In this document: piece after piece, positions 7,759 to 17,226 of the stretch
Position numbering within the stretch: the stretch's first letter is position 1
How the letters are laid out: each line of letters opens with the position of its first letter
Origin: Streptomyces sp. NBC_00178
GTDB taxonomy: Bacteria; Actinomycetota; Actinomycetes; Streptomycetales; Streptomycetaceae
Direction: 5' to 3'
DNA: 64,000 bases
Assembly (NCBI RefSeq): GCF_036206005.1
Contig: NZ_CP108143.1
Span: 2,542,001-2,606,000, forward strand
Notes under the pieces: generated by a model
Database searches by the model: none
Told to the model about the DNA's origin: nothing
The model's input: the letters and a program-made list of their open reading frames with translations, nothing else
Program-made: the position numbers and the translations under genes

Positions 7759-9093
7759 ATGCGCAGAAGCCGCACGATGACCACCACGGCCGTCGCCGTC
7801 GCCGCGATCTCGGTACTCGCCACCGCCTGTACGGGCCAGACCGATTCCGGGGCGAACGACGATCCGAACGCGAAGACCACGATCAACTTCTGGCACGGCT
7901 GGAGCGCGCCCTCCGAGGTGAAGGCCGTCCAGGACAACGTCGACCGGTTCGAGAAGACCCACCCCAACATCACCGTCAAGGTCGTCGGCAACATCAACGA
8001 CGACAAGCTCAACCAGGCGCTGCGCGCGGGGGGTTCGAACGGTCCGGACGTGGTGTCCTCCTTCACCACCTCGAACGTGGGCAAGTTCTGCTCGTCCGGG
8101 GCCTTCGCCGACCTCGGCCCGTTCATCGAGAAGTCGAAGCTGGACCTGGAGAAGACCTTCCCCAAGGTCCTGCTGGACTACACGCAGTTCGAGGGCAAGC
8201 GCTGCGCGCTGCCGCTGCTCGCCGACGCGTACGGGCTCTACTACAACAAGGACGCCTTCGAGAAGGCCGGCATCACCGCGCCGCCGAAGACGATGTCCGA
8301 GCTGGCCTCGGTCGCGAAGAAACTGACGGTGAGCAAGGGCGACAGCTACGAGCAGCTGGGCTTCATGCCGACCTTCCACGGCTACGAGACGGTCGCCGAC
8401 CACTACCTGTCCTCGTGGGACCACGCGTACTTCGACGCCGCCGGCAAGTCGAACATCGCCCAGGACCCGGCGTTCGCCGAGATGTTCACGTACCAGAAGA
8501 AGCTGGTCGAGGACCTCGGCGGATACGCGAAGCTGGAGAAGTACCGGGGCACGTTCGGTGACGAGTGGGGGGCGAAGCACCCCTTCCACACCGGCCAGGT
8601 CGCGATGCAGCTGGACGGCGAATGGCGCCTCGGCATGGCGTCGGACGCCAAGGTGCCGTTCGAGATCGGCGTGGCCCCCATGCCGGTCGCCGACGACGAG
8701 GCCGACAGCTACGGCAAGGGCTTCCTGTCCGGCACGATCATGGGCATAGCCCCGGCCAGCAAGAAGCAGAACGCGGCCTGGGAGCTCATGAAGTTCATGA
8801 CCAGCGACACGCAGGCGGTGGTCGACTTCGCGAACGGCATCCGCAATGTGCCGTCCACCTTCGAGGCGCTGAAGTCGCCCGGCCTGAAGTTCGACCCGCG
8901 CTTCAAGACGTTCCTCGACATCGCGCAGCACCCGAAGTCCAGCACCCCGGACGGCGCGGTCAACGGCTCGACGTACCAGCAGACCATCCAGGACTTCGGC
9001 TTCCAGTACGAGAAGGGCGCGGTGAAGGACCTGAAGGCCGGTCTGGCGAAGACCGCCGAGCAGATCGACACCGACATCGCCAAGGCGGAGTAG
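7759..9093 (+). CDS. csnE: sugar ABC transporter substrate-binding lipoprotein CsnE
   Basis: This is a 444-residue type-1 extracellular solute-binding protein. The N-terminus has Arg residues, a hydrophobic stretch and a lipobox-like ATAC with Cys24 as lipidation site. The body starts TTINFWHGWSAPSEVKAVQ, typical of the family that binds oligosaccharides. In S. coelicolor the orthologous protein captures chitosan oligosaccharides. GGGAG lies 8 bases before the ATG. The 85-bp gap from csnR is almost pure pyrimidine. No ATPase gene is in the operon, so the shared ATPase MsiK is expected to energise it (family knowledge). Confidence 0.88.
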   Translation: MRRSRTMTTTAVAVAAISVLATACTGQTDSGANDDPNAKTTINFWHGWSAPSEVKAVQDNVDRFEKTHPNITVKVVGNINDDKLNQALRAGGSNGPDVVSSFTTSNVGKFCSSGAFADLGPFIEKSKLDLEKTFPKVLLDYTQFEGKRCALPLLADAYGLYYNKDAFEKAGITAPPKTMSELASVAKKLTVSKGDSYEQLGFMPTFHGYETVADHYLSSWDHAYFDAAGKSNIAQDPAFAEMFTYQKKLVEDLGGYAKLEKYRGTFGDEWGAKHPFHTGQVAMQLDGEWRLGMASDAKVPFEIGVAPMPVADDEADSYGKGFLSGTIMGIAPASKKQNAAWELMKFMTSDTQAVVDFANGIRNVPSTFEALKSPGLKFDPRFKTFLDIAQHPKSSTPDGAVNGSTYQQTIQDFGFQYEKGAVKDLKAGLAKTAEQIDTDIAKAE

Positions 9094-9099
9094 TCCCCG

Positions 9100-10041
9100 A
9101 TGACCACGCACACACTCCGCTCCAAGCGCCGCAGGTCGGCGCTGCGGACGGCGGCCTTCATGTCGCCCTGGCTGATCGGGTTCGCCGTCTTCTTCGCGTA
9201 CCCGATGATCTCGACGGTGTACTTCTCGTTCATGAGGTACGACGGCTTCGGGGCGCCGTCGTTCAACGGGCTGACGAACTGGACGTACGTCTTCACCGAC
9301 TACCCGATGTTCTGGCCCTCGCTGCGCAACACGCTGTGGCTGGTGCTCGTCATGGTCGGCTGCCGGGTGGTGTTCGGACTCGGCATCGGCATGCTGATCA
9401 CGAAGATCAAGACGGGCACAGGGCTGTTCCGCACCTTCTTCTACCTGCCCTACCTCGCGCCGCCGGTGGCCGCGACGCTGGCCTTCGTCTTCCTGCTGAA
9501 CCCGGGGACGGGCCCGGTCAACGCGATCCTGGGCGACCTGGGGCTGCCGGCCCCGGGCTGGTTCAACGACGCCTCCTGGTCCAAGCCCGCGCTCACGATG
9601 CTCGCGGTGTGGGGCATCGGGGACCTCATGGTGATCTTCATGGCGGCGCTCCTCGACGTGCCCCGTGAGCAGTACGAGGCGGCCGAGCTGGACGGCACGT
9701 CGGCCTGGCAGCGCTTCCGCTTCGTCACGCTGCCGAACATCTCGCCGATCGTGCTGTTCGCGGTGGTCACGGGGGTGATCCAGGCGATGCAGTACTACAC
9801 GCAGCCGCTCGTGGCCGGGAAGGTCGCGTCGGGGGTGATCGGCGGCTCGGGGCAGCAGTTCGAGCCGGGGTATCCCGACAAGTCGACACTCACGCTGCCC
9901 CAGCTCGTCTACAACCTCGGCTTCCAGCGCTTCGACTACGGCTCCGCCTGTGTCGTCGCCCTCGTCCTGTTCGCCCTGGCCATGGCCTTCACCGCACTGC
10001 TGATGCGGGGCCGCAACAACCTGATCCAGGCCGGTGACTGA
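9100..10041 (+). CDS. csnF: sugar ABC transporter permease CsnF
   Basis: This 313-residue inner-membrane permease of the MalF type has six predicted helices, the first at SPWLIGFAVFFAYPMISTVYF. The cytosolic EAA loop (EQYEAAELDGTSAWQRFRFV) docks the ATPase. It lies 6 bases after csnE and 3 bases before csnG, so the genes are co-transcribed. It forms the channel with CsnG for oligosaccharides delivered by CsnE. Confidence 0.9.
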   Translation: MTTHTLRSKRRRSALRTAAFMSPWLIGFAVFFAYPMISTVYFSFMRYDGFGAPSFNGLTNWTYVFTDYPMFWPSLRNTLWLVLVMVGCRVVFGLGIGMLITKIKTGTGLFRTFFYLPYLAPPVAATLAFVFLLNPGTGPVNAILGDLGLPAPGWFNDASWSKPALTMLAVWGIGDLMVIFMAALLDVPREQYEAAELDGTSAWQRFRFVTLPNISPIVLFAVVTGVIQAMQYYTQPLVAGKVASGVIGGSGQQFEPGYPDKSTLTLPQLVYNLGFQRFDYGSACVVALVLFALAMAFTALLMRGRNNLIQAGD

Positions 10042-10044
10042 GCC

Positions 10045-10944
10045 ATGACCCAACTCCTCGACCCGCCCCGGGCCCTCACGGCCGACGAGGCGCCCACGCC
10101 CGCCGAGCGCACCGCGCGCCGCAAGGCGCTGCTGCACTGGATCGCGGTGCACTCCCTGGGCGTCGCGGCCGCGCTGTTCTTCGTCCTGCCGTTCGTCTTC
10201 GTCCTGCTGACCTCGCTGATGAGCGACCAGCAGGCGCTGACCAGGGACCTCACGCCCGACACCTGGGAGTGGGAGAACTACCGGCGGGTCCTCGACACCC
10301 CGGGATTCCTGACCTGGTGGCGCAACACCCTCCTGTACGCGGGGGTGGGAACCGTCCTGACGGTGCTCTCGTCCGTGCCCGTCGCCTACGCGCTGGCGAA
10401 GTTCCGCTTCAGGGGACGCCGGCTCTCCCTGATGCTCGTCATCTCGATGATGATGCTGCCGCCGCAGGTCGTCATCATCCCGATGTACCTGTTCTGGGCG
10501 AAGCAGCTGGACCTCTCCGGCACGCTCTGGCCGCTGATCATCCCGATGGCGTTCGGCGACGCGTTCTCCATCTTCCTGCTGCGGCAGTTCCTCCTCACCA
10601 TCCCCGACGAGTACCTGGACGCGGCGAAGGTCGACGGCTGCGGCGAGTTCCGCACCCTCGTCAAGGTCGTGCTGCCGATGGCCAGGCCCGGCATCGCGGC
10701 GATCGCCCTGTTCCAGTTCTTCGCCGCGTGGAACGACTACTTCGGGCCGCAGATCTACGCCTCCGAGAACCCGGCTGCCTGGACACTGAGTTACGGCCTG
10801 GAATCCTTCAAGGGCGCGCACCACACCGACTGGAACCTGACCATGGCCGCGACCGTTCTGGTCATGGCCCCCGTGATCGCCGTCTTCTTCTTCGCCCAGA
10901 AGGCATTCGTCGAGGGCGTCACACTGACCGGAGTAAAGGGCTGA
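10045..10944 (+). CDS. csnG: sugar ABC transporter permease CsnG
   Basis: This 299-residue MalG-type permease is the second half of the channel. Helices include LGVAAALFFVLPFVFVLLT and LSLMLVISMMMLPPQVVIIP. The EAA loop reads DEYLDAAKVDGCGEFRTLV. The C-terminal FFFAQKAFVEGVTLTGVKG is the usual ending of this family. It sits between csnF (3-base gap) and csnH (1-base gap). Confidence 0.9.
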   Translation: MTQLLDPPRALTADEAPTPAERTARRKALLHWIAVHSLGVAAALFFVLPFVFVLLTSLMSDQQALTRDLTPDTWEWENYRRVLDTPGFLTWWRNTLLYAGVGTVLTVLSSVPVAYALAKFRFRGRRLSLMLVISMMMLPPQVVIIPMYLFWAKQLDLSGTLWPLIIPMAFGDAFSIFLLRQFLLTIPDEYLDAAKVDGCGEFRTLVKVVLPMARPGIAAIALFQFFAAWNDYFGPQIYASENPAAWTLSYGLESFKGAHHTDWNLTMAATVLVMAPVIAVFFFAQKAFVEGVTLTGVKG

Positions 10945-10945
10945 C

Positions 10946-12211
10946 ATGAAGCTCGCAGTAGTGGGTGGCGGGTCCACCTACACACCCGAACTGATCGACG
11001 GTTTCGCACGTCTGCGGGACACCCTGCCCGTCGAGGAGCTGGTGCTCGTCGACCCGGCGGCCGACCGGCTGGAACTCGTCGGCGGCCTGGCGCGGCGGAT
11101 CTTCGCCAAGCAGGGCCACCCGGGGCGGATCACGACCACGGCCGACCTGGACGCGGGGGTGGAGGGCGCCGACGCGGTGCTGCTCCAGCTGCGCGTCGGC
11201 GGGCAGGCCGCGCGCAACCAGGACGAGACCTGGCCGCTGGAGTGCGGCTGCGTCGGCCAGGAGACCACCGGGGCCGGCGGCCTCGCCAAGGCGCTGCGCA
11301 CGGTGCCGGTCGTCCTGGACATCGCCGAGCGGGTCCGGCGCACCAACCCGGACGCCTGGATCATCGACTTCACCAACCCGGTCGGCATCGTGACCCGGGC
11401 CCTCCTCCAGGCCGGTCACAAGGCCGTGGGCCTGTGCAACGTCGCGATCGGCTTCCAGCGGAAGTTCGCGCGGCTCCTGGACGTCGCGCCGCGTGAGGTG
11501 CACCTCGACCACGTCGGGCTCAACCACCTCTCGTGGGAGCTCGGGGTGCGCCTCGGCGGCCCGGACGGCGAGGACGTCCTGCCGAAGCTGCTGGCGGAGC
11601 ACGGCGACACGATCGCGGGCGACCTGCGCATGCCCCGGCAACTCGTGGACCGGCTCGGTGTCGTCCCCTCGTACTACCTGCGCTACTTCTACGCGCACGA
11701 CGAGGTCGTCCGGGAGCTCGGCACGAAGCCGTCCCGGGCGGCGGAGGTCGCCGCGATGGAGAAGGAACTCCTGGCCATGTACGGCAATCCGGCGCTGGAC
11801 GAGAAGCCGGAGCTGCTCGCCAAGCGCGGCGGCGCCTACTACTCGGAGGCGGCCGTCGACCTGGCGGCCTCCCTGCTCGGCGGGGGCGGCTCCGCGGTGC
11901 AGGTGGTCAACACGTACAACAACGGGACGCTGCCGTTCCTCCCCGACGACGCGGTGATCGAGGTCCAGGCCCGCGTGGACGGCACGGGCGCCGTCCCGCT
12001 CGCGGTCCCGGCCCTCGACCCGCTGTACGCGGGACTCGTCGGGTCCGTCACGGCGTACGAGGACCTGGCGCTGGACGCCGCCCTGCGCGGCGGCCGGGAC
12101 CGGGTGTTCAAGGCGCTGCTCTCGCACCCGCTCGTGGGCCAGTTCGAGTACGCCGAGGCGCTCACGGACCGGCTGATCGCGCACAACCGGGAGCACCTGG
12201 CGTGGGCGTGA
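10946..12211 (+). CDS. csnH: GH4-family 6-phospho-glycosidase CsnH
   Basis: This 421-residue cytosolic enzyme has a GH4 Rossmann fold: the NAD-binding loop VVGGGSTYTPEL at 5-16, DFTNPVGIVT at 141-150, and metal ligands Cys164 (GLCNVAIG) and His194 (GLNHLSW). GH4 enzymes oxidise C3 of the glycon with NAD+ and need Mn2+; most prefer 6-phosphorylated substrates. The gene overlaps the kinase gene csnK, which fits a route in which imported chitosan oligosaccharides are phosphorylated and then cleaved. Exact substrate is inferred from the operon. Confidence 0.88.
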   Translation: MKLAVVGGGSTYTPELIDGFARLRDTLPVEELVLVDPAADRLELVGGLARRIFAKQGHPGRITTTADLDAGVEGADAVLLQLRVGGQAARNQDETWPLECGCVGQETTGAGGLAKALRTVPVVLDIAERVRRTNPDAWIIDFTNPVGIVTRALLQAGHKAVGLCNVAIGFQRKFARLLDVAPREVHLDHVGLNHLSWELGVRLGGPDGEDVLPKLLAEHGDTIAGDLRMPRQLVDRLGVVPSYYLRYFYAHDEVVRELGTKPSRAAEVAAMEKELLAMYGNPALDEKPELLAKRGGAYYSEAAVDLAASLLGGGGSAVQVVNTYNNGTLPFLPDDAVIEVQARVDGTGAVPLAVPALDPLYAGLVGSVTAYEDLALDAALRGGRDRVFKALLSHPLVGQFEYAEALTDRLIAHNREHLAWA

Positions 12212-13176
12212 ACGCATCGGTCCTCGCCATCGACGCGGGGAACAGCAAGACCGATGTGGCACTGATCGGCGAGGACGGCAGGGTCCTGTCCACGGCGCGC
12301 GGCGGCGGCTTCCAGCCGCCGGTCGTCGGGGTGGAGCCGGCCGTCGACATCCTGGCGGCGGTGGTCGGGCAGGCGCTCGCGCGGTGCGAGGAGGACGTCA
12401 CGGGCGTCGCCCATGTGTCGGCCTGCCTGGCGAACGCCGATCTGCCCGTCGAGGAGGCCGAGCTGACCGAGGCTCTGCTGCGGCGCGGCTGGGGCGGCAC
12501 GGTGGAGGTGCGCAACGACACCTTCGCGATCCTGCGCGCCGGGGTGGACGAGCCGCGCGGGGTGGCCGTCGTGTGCGGTGCCGGGATCAACTGCGTGGGC
12601 ATGGTGCCCGACGGCCGCACCGCGCGCTTCCCCGCCATCGGGCGCATATCCGGTGACTGGGGCGGTGGTTCGGGGCTCGCGGACGAGGCGCTGTGGTTCG
12701 CCGCGCGGGCCGAGGACGGCCGCGGGGAGCCGACGGAGCTGGCCCGTGCGCTGCCGGGGCACTTCGGGCTCGGTTCGATGTACGAGCTGATAGAGGCGCT
12801 GCACAGGGGACTGATCCCCGACGGGCGCCGCCACGAGCTGACGCCGGTGCTGTTCGCGACGAGCGCCGCCGGGGATGACGTGGCGGGCGCCCTGGTGGAC
12901 CGTCTGGCGGACGAGGTCGTCGCCATGGCGTCCGTCGCGCTGGACCGGCTCGGGCTGCTCGCCGAGGAGGTTCCCGTGGTGCTGGGGGGCAGCGTCCTCG
13001 CCGCACGGCACCCCAGGCTGGACGGCAGGATCGCGGAGCTGCTCGCCGGGCGCGCCCCCCGGGCGGCGGTACGCGTGGTCGCCCAGCCCCCGGTGCTGGG
13101 AGCCGCGTTGCTGGGTCTCGACCATGTGGCGGCGCCCCCGGCGGCCCACGGGAGGCTGCGCTCGTACTACGCCTGA
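12202..13176 (+). CDS. csnK: BadF/BadG-type sugar kinase CsnK
   Basis: This protein of about 324 residues belongs to the N-acetylglucosamine/glucosamine kinase branch of the ASKHA fold. It has phosphate-1 (LAIDAGNSKTDVALIG), a second phosphate loop (VVCGAGINCVGM) and an adenosine motif (VPVVLGGSVLAA). It probably phosphorylates imported amino-sugars or oligomers for CsnH. The start is GTG 12202 or GTG 12208; both overlap the csnH stop, so translation is coupled. A strong hairpin follows the stop. Confidence 0.87.
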   Translation: MGVNASVLAIDAGNSKTDVALIGEDGRVLSTARGGGFQPPVVGVEPAVDILAAVVGQALARCEEDVTGVAHVSACLANADLPVEEAELTEALLRRGWGGTVEVRNDTFAILRAGVDEPRGVAVVCGAGINCVGMVPDGRTARFPAIGRISGDWGGGSGLADEALWFAARAEDGRGEPTELARALPGHFGLGSMYELIEALHRGLIPDGRRHELTPVLFATSAAGDDVAGALVDRLADEVVAMASVALDRLGLLAEEVPVVLGGSVLAARHPRLDGRIAELLAGRAPRAAVRVVAQPPVLGAALLGLDHVAAPPAAHGRLRSYYA

Positions 13177-13195
13177 CACAATGACACCACTGGTG

Positions 13196-13231
13196 GGGGC
13201 GTCACGCGGCTTCGGCGCCGCGCGACGCCCC
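13196..13231 (+). terminator. terminator after csnK
   Basis: GGGGCGTC (13196-13203) pairs with GACGCCCC (13224-13231). After one A/C mismatch, CGCGGC pairs with GCCGCG around a TTCGGC loop. There is no T run. It separates the csn operon from the PknG locus. The remaining spacer to 13406 shows no clear promoter, though one must exist for glnX. Confidence 0.6.
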
Positions 13232-13406
13232 TTCCGCACGGGAACCGAACCGTCACGCCGTACGTGTTCATGGTGGGGGAGAGGGATCCGGTGCGCATCC
13301 GGTTGTTCCTGGTGGATACGGGTCCGTGCGGCCATACTTCTGGCCGGGCGCCAGTCCTCCTCGGCAGGGGGCCGGGGCCGTCGTCAGTGACCGAGGGGGA
13401 GGTCGA

Positions 13407-14795
13407 GTGACATACCCGCCGAGCGGGACCGCACCGCGGGATCCCGCGCCCGGGCCGCGGGAAGCGTCCGTGGGCGTACCCGCGCCGCGCCGTGGCGCCC
13501 GGACAGCCGCCGTCGGCCGGCTGCGCTCCGCGGCGACGACCGAACCGGGCCGGCTGCAGATCTTCGGCGCCGTACTCGCCCTGCTGGTCGTGGTGTTCGG
13601 CGCGGTCACGTACCTGGAGATCGCCGCCCGGGCCGAGGCCGCGCACGACGTGGTGACCCGCAGTCAGCCGCTGAGCGCGGACGCGGCGGACATCTACCGT
13701 TCGCTGGCGGACGCGGACACGATGGCGGCGAGCGGCTTCCTGGCGGGGGCGCAGGAGCCGAAGGACGTGCACGAGCAGTACGAGCGGGACATCAAGGAGG
13801 CCTCCAGGCTCCTGGTGAAGGCCGCGGCGAGCACCGACGCCTCGACCTCCTCGCACCGCGAGATCACCACCCTGGGCGAGCTGCTGCCCGAGTACACCGG
13901 GCTGGTGGAGCGGGCGCGGGCCAACAACCGGCAGGGGCTTCCGCTCGGCGGCGCCTACCTCCGGTACGCCAACCAGAAGATGACGAACGAACTCCTCCCC
14001 GCGGCGGAGCGGCTGTACGCCGCGGAGACCGGCAGGCTCGCCACCGACTCGTCCGACGCCCGCAGGTGGCCGTTCCTCTCGCTGGCCGCGGGCGTCGTGA
14101 CGCTGGCCGCGCTGGTGTGGATGCAGCGGCGCAACTACCGCAGGACGAACCGCGTCCTCAACCACGGGCTGGTCGCCGCGACGGCCGCGGCGACCGTGGT
14201 GCTGCTGTGGCTGGCCGTCGGGCACACGGTGGCCAGGGCCGAGATGCGCGACGCGATGGTCCACGGCCAGGAGTCCCTCGACGTCCTGAACAAGGCCAGG
14301 ATCAACTCGCTGAAGGCGCGCGCCAACGAGAACCTCACGCTGGTCGCCCGGGGGGCGGTGCTCACCCCGGACGGCACGCGGGACAAGTACGAGACCGACT
14401 ACGGCACGGGCATGAAGGCCCTCGCCGCACAGCTCGCCGGCGCGGAGAAGCTCGCCGACGACTCCAGTGGGAGCAAGCCGGTGGCGAGTGCCATCACCAG
14501 TGTGACCGAGTGGCAGAACCGCCACCGGAAGGCCCGGACGACGGACGACCGGGGCGACTACGACGGTGCGCTGAAGCAGATCATCGGCCCGAAGGGCTCC
14601 ACGGGCGAGTGCTTCGAACTGGTCGACGGCGCACTGCGGCAGGCGCTCGCCCATGAGCAGGGCGAGTTCGACACCGCCGCCAGGAGCGGGCGCGGAGCGC
14701 TGGGCGGGCTGCCGGCCGGGGCGGCCGTCCTCGCCGTACTGGGTGCGGTCGCCGCGATCGTCGGGGTCAACCGCAGGCTCTCGGAGTACCGGTGA
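13407..14795 (+). CDS. glnX: GlnX-type membrane sensor protein of the PknG pathway
   Basis: This 462-residue membrane protein has four predicted helices at about 51-71, 222-239, 252-272 and 432-454, with two extracytoplasmic all-helical loops (72-221 and 273-431). That is the topology of mycobacterial GlnX, which works with GlnH to report amino-acid availability to PknG. It resembles the sensory part of a chemoreceptor without HAMP or signalling domain. The C-terminus after helix 4 is only about 8 residues. GTG 13407 is chosen for the GGGGGAGG 4-5 bases upstream. The assignment rests on topology and neighbours (glnH, pknG), not on close similarity. Confidence 0.75.
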   Translation: MTYPPSGTAPRDPAPGPREASVGVPAPRRGARTAAVGRLRSAATTEPGRLQIFGAVLALLVVVFGAVTYLEIAARAEAAHDVVTRSQPLSADAADIYRSLADADTMAASGFLAGAQEPKDVHEQYERDIKEASRLLVKAAASTDASTSSHREITTLGELLPEYTGLVERARANNRQGLPLGGAYLRYANQKMTNELLPAAERLYAAETGRLATDSSDARRWPFLSLAAGVVTLAALVWMQRRNYRRTNRVLNHGLVAATAAATVVLLWLAVGHTVARAEMRDAMVHGQESLDVLNKARINSLKARANENLTLVARGAVLTPDGTRDKYETDYGTGMKALAAQLAGAEKLADDSSGSKPVASAITSVTEWQNRHRKARTTDDRGDYDGALKQIIGPKGSTGECFELVDGALRQALAHEQGEFDTAARSGRGALGGLPAGAAVLAVLGAVAAIVGVNRRLSEYR

Positions 14796-14806
14796 GGGGA
14801 CGAGCG

Positions 14807-15844
14807 ATGACCGGGGCGAAAGGCTGGGCCGCACGCGGCAGGCTGCGCGGCTGGGGCGGCGTGACGGGAATGGCGGTCGCCTGCGCCGTGACGGCCTGCC
14901 TCACGCTGCTGCCGCTCGCGCACGGCGACGGGACGTTCGGCGCCGCGGGTGCCGGGCACGGCGCCACCGCGACGGTGCCGATGAAGGCCGCCGACACCTG
15001 CGAGGACCCGGAGGCGAGCCTCCCCCCGTCGGGTGCCGACGGCCCGAACGTCGCGAAGATCCGCGAGCGCGGGAAGCTGATAGCCGGCGTCGACCAGAAC
15101 AGCTTCCGGTGGGGGTACCGCAATCCGGAGACCGGCACCCTCGAGGGGTTCGACATCGACCTGGTGCGGGCCATCGCGAAGGACGTCCTCGGCGACCCCG
15201 ACGCGGTGATCTTCCGTGCCATACCGACCAACCAGCGCATCGAGGCACTGGAGCACGACCGGGTCGACGTCGTGGTGCGGACGATGACGATCAACTGCAA
15301 GCGCCTCGACCAGGTCGCGTTCTCCACGGCGTACTTCCAGGCCGGTCAGCAGGTGCTGGCCCCGAAGGACTCGGACATCAGCGGGTACGACGACTCGCTG
15401 AAGGGGAAGCGGGTCTGCACGGCCGAGGGCTCCACGGCGTACGACGCGCTGAACGAGAGGTCCTACGGCGCGGTGTTCGAGGACGAGCACGAGGGCACCG
15501 CTCAGGACCCCGACCGCCTGACCGTGCCCAACCAGCTGGACTGCCTGGTCCGGCTGCAGCTCGGCGAGGTCGACGCCGTGGTCACGGACAACGCGCTGGC
15601 GGCCGGCCAGGCGGCGCAGGACCCGGCGGTCGAGCTCAAGGGCGACAAGCCGTTCACCACCGAGTACTACGGCGTCGCCGCCAAGCTCGGCGCCGACGAC
15701 CTGGTGGCGCGGGTCAACAAGGTGCTGGACGACTACCGCCGGGGCGGGGCCGACAGCCCCTGGATGGTGTCGTACCGCAAGTGGCTGGCGACGGGCCTGC
15801 CGGGGATCACCGGACCCCCGGCCCCGAAGTACCGGAGCAACTGA
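14807..15844 (+). CDS. glnH: GlnH-type amino-acid binding protein (SBP_bac_3)
   Basis: This 345-residue extracytoplasmic binding protein has an N-terminal export signal with a VTAC lipobox (Cys31), so it is probably lipid-anchored. The SBP_bac_3 fold starts at KIRERGKLIAGVDQNSFRWG, with GFDIDLVRAIAKDVLG and a ligand-binding Arg region (DVVVRTMTINCKR). No ABC permease or ATPase is nearby, unlike transport operons. In mycobacteria the matching GlnH binds Asp, Glu and Asn and signals through GlnX. ATG 14807 has GAGGGGA 6 bases upstream; it starts 11 bases after the glnX stop. Confidence 0.82.
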   Translation: MTGAKGWAARGRLRGWGGVTGMAVACAVTACLTLLPLAHGDGTFGAAGAGHGATATVPMKAADTCEDPEASLPPSGADGPNVAKIRERGKLIAGVDQNSFRWGYRNPETGTLEGFDIDLVRAIAKDVLGDPDAVIFRAIPTNQRIEALEHDRVDVVVRTMTINCKRLDQVAFSTAYFQAGQQVLAPKDSDISGYDDSLKGKRVCTAEGSTAYDALNERSYGAVFEDEHEGTAQDPDRLTVPNQLDCLVRLQLGEVDAVVTDNALAAGQAAQDPAVELKGDKPFTTEYYGVAAKLGADDLVARVNKVLDDYRRGGADSPWMVSYRKWLATGLPGITGPPAPKYRSN

Positions 15845-15888
15845 CCAGTCCGGGCCCCGGCCCGGCGAATCGAGCGGAGAGGTGATCG

Positions 15889-17226
15889 ATGGGCGTGGCG
15901 GGATCCTTCCCCAGCTTCGCGGGGAGGCCCCCCGGCCCGGTCATGGGCCGGGACGAGGCGGACCGTACGCTGGCCCGGCTCGGTGCGGAGCGCGAGGCCA
16001 TCGAGACCTCGCTGTTCGCCCTGGAGGAACACGCCGGCCGCAGGCTCCTGGAGGGCGCCGGCCTGACCGGTGTCACCCAGGAGCGCTGGGCCTCCGCCGA
16101 GCGGTCGATCACCCTGCTGTGGACGTACTTCGAGGCCTATGCCGGGGCCCTGGCCTCGGCGCGCGAGATCCGGGCCAGGCGCCGCTATCCGGGCAGGAGC
16201 GACCTGATGGCCCTGACCGACCTGCTGCGCGGCGACGGCGTGACCGTCGCGAGACGGGGAGCGGCCGGCCCGGGCCCCTCGCTCACCGGCCCCGCCCGGC
16301 TCTCCGAGCGGTTCACGCTGGAGGAGCTGGTGGCCCGGATGAACGACCTGTACGCCCATGCCCTGGACGTGGTCCTCTCGGCGGACTCCGTGTGGTCGGC
16401 TCTGCCCGCCCGGATAGACCTGCTGGCCGCCGAGCTGCGCCGCACCGGGTCGCTGGCGCACTCCGTCGGTGTGCGTCCCGGGGAGCATCCGGCAGGGGAC
16501 GACCTGGTGTCGATCGCCGAGGAACTGACCGCGCTGCGGGCGCAGGTGATCTCCGATCCGCTGGCGTTCTGGACGCCGGGTCCGGGCAGCGCCGCGCCCG
16601 GCGGAGGGCGCCCGGACACCGCACGCTACGACCGGGCGGCCCGTGCCCTGGAGGAGGTGCGCCGCGAGATCGAGGCGGTGCTCGCGGTCCGGCAGGACGC
16701 CGATCAGCGCCTGGCCCAGGTGCGTGACCTGCTGTCCCGGGCGAACCGCACGCTCACCGAGGCGCGTTCGGCACGCGGCGAGGTGCTGGCGAAGATCGCC
16801 GCCTCGGAGGTGCCCGCGGTGAGCGGCCCGCCCACCGCGCTGCACGAACGGCTGGCGGCCGCGGCGGAGTACCGCAGGCACGCCCAGTGGAACCGGCTGT
16901 CACCGCTGCTCGACTCGCTGGAGCGGGAGGCGGAGGACGAGCTGATGCGCGCCCGGGAGTCGCTGACGTCCGTCACGGCGCCGCTCGCCGTGCGGGCGGA
17001 GCTGCGCGGCAGGCTGGACGCCTACCGGGCGAAGGTGACCCGGCACGGCCTGGCGGAGGATCCGCTCCTGATCGAGCGCTACGACGCGGCCCGCCGGATG
17101 CTGTGGAGCGCCCCGTGCGATCTGCGCGTCGCCGGACAGGCGGTGCTGCGCTACCAGCAGGCCGCGACCGATCTGCTGACACCGCGCTCCCGGGGCGGCC
17201 ACGACGGACAGGGGGAGACATCATGA
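15889..17226 (+). CDS. alpha-helical cytosolic protein of unknown function in the PknG locus
   Basis: This 445-residue protein has no signal peptide or membrane segment. It is rich in Ala, Arg, Glu and Leu and should be mostly alpha-helical, with coiled-coil-prone stretches around 225-290 (YDRAARALEEVRREIEAVLA; DLLSRANRTLTEARSARGEV) and 315-400. I do not recognise a domain. The GGAGAGG lies 6 bases before the ATG. Its stop overlaps the pknG start (ATGA), so the two proteins are probably made in equal amounts and may interact. A scaffold or adaptor between GlnX and PknG is one possibility (inference). Confidence 0.7.
   Translation: MGVAGSFPSFAGRPPGPVMGRDEADRTLARLGAEREAIETSLFALEEHAGRRLLEGAGLTGVTQERWASAERSITLLWTYFEAYAGALASAREIRARRRYPGRSDLMALTDLLRGDGVTVARRGAAGPGPSLTGPARLSERFTLEELVARMNDLYAHALDVVLSADSVWSALPARIDLLAAELRRTGSLAHSVGVRPGEHPAGDDLVSIAEELTALRAQVISDPLAFWTPGPGSAAPGGGRPDTARYDRAARALEEVRREIEAVLAVRQDADQRLAQVRDLLSRANRTLTEARSARGEVLAKIAASEVPAVSGPPTALHERLAAAAEYRRHAQWNRLSPLLDSLEREAEDELMRARESLTSVTAPLAVRAELRGRLDAYRAKVTRHGLAEDPLLIERYDAARRMLWSAPCDLRVAGQAVLRYQQAATDLLTPRSRGGHDGQGETS

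Noticed and set aside
7453..10977. A 1174-codon minus-strand frame opposite csnE-csnF-csnG
   Set aside because: Composition is His/Arg/Gly-rich and it only mirrors the codon bias of the plus-strand operon.
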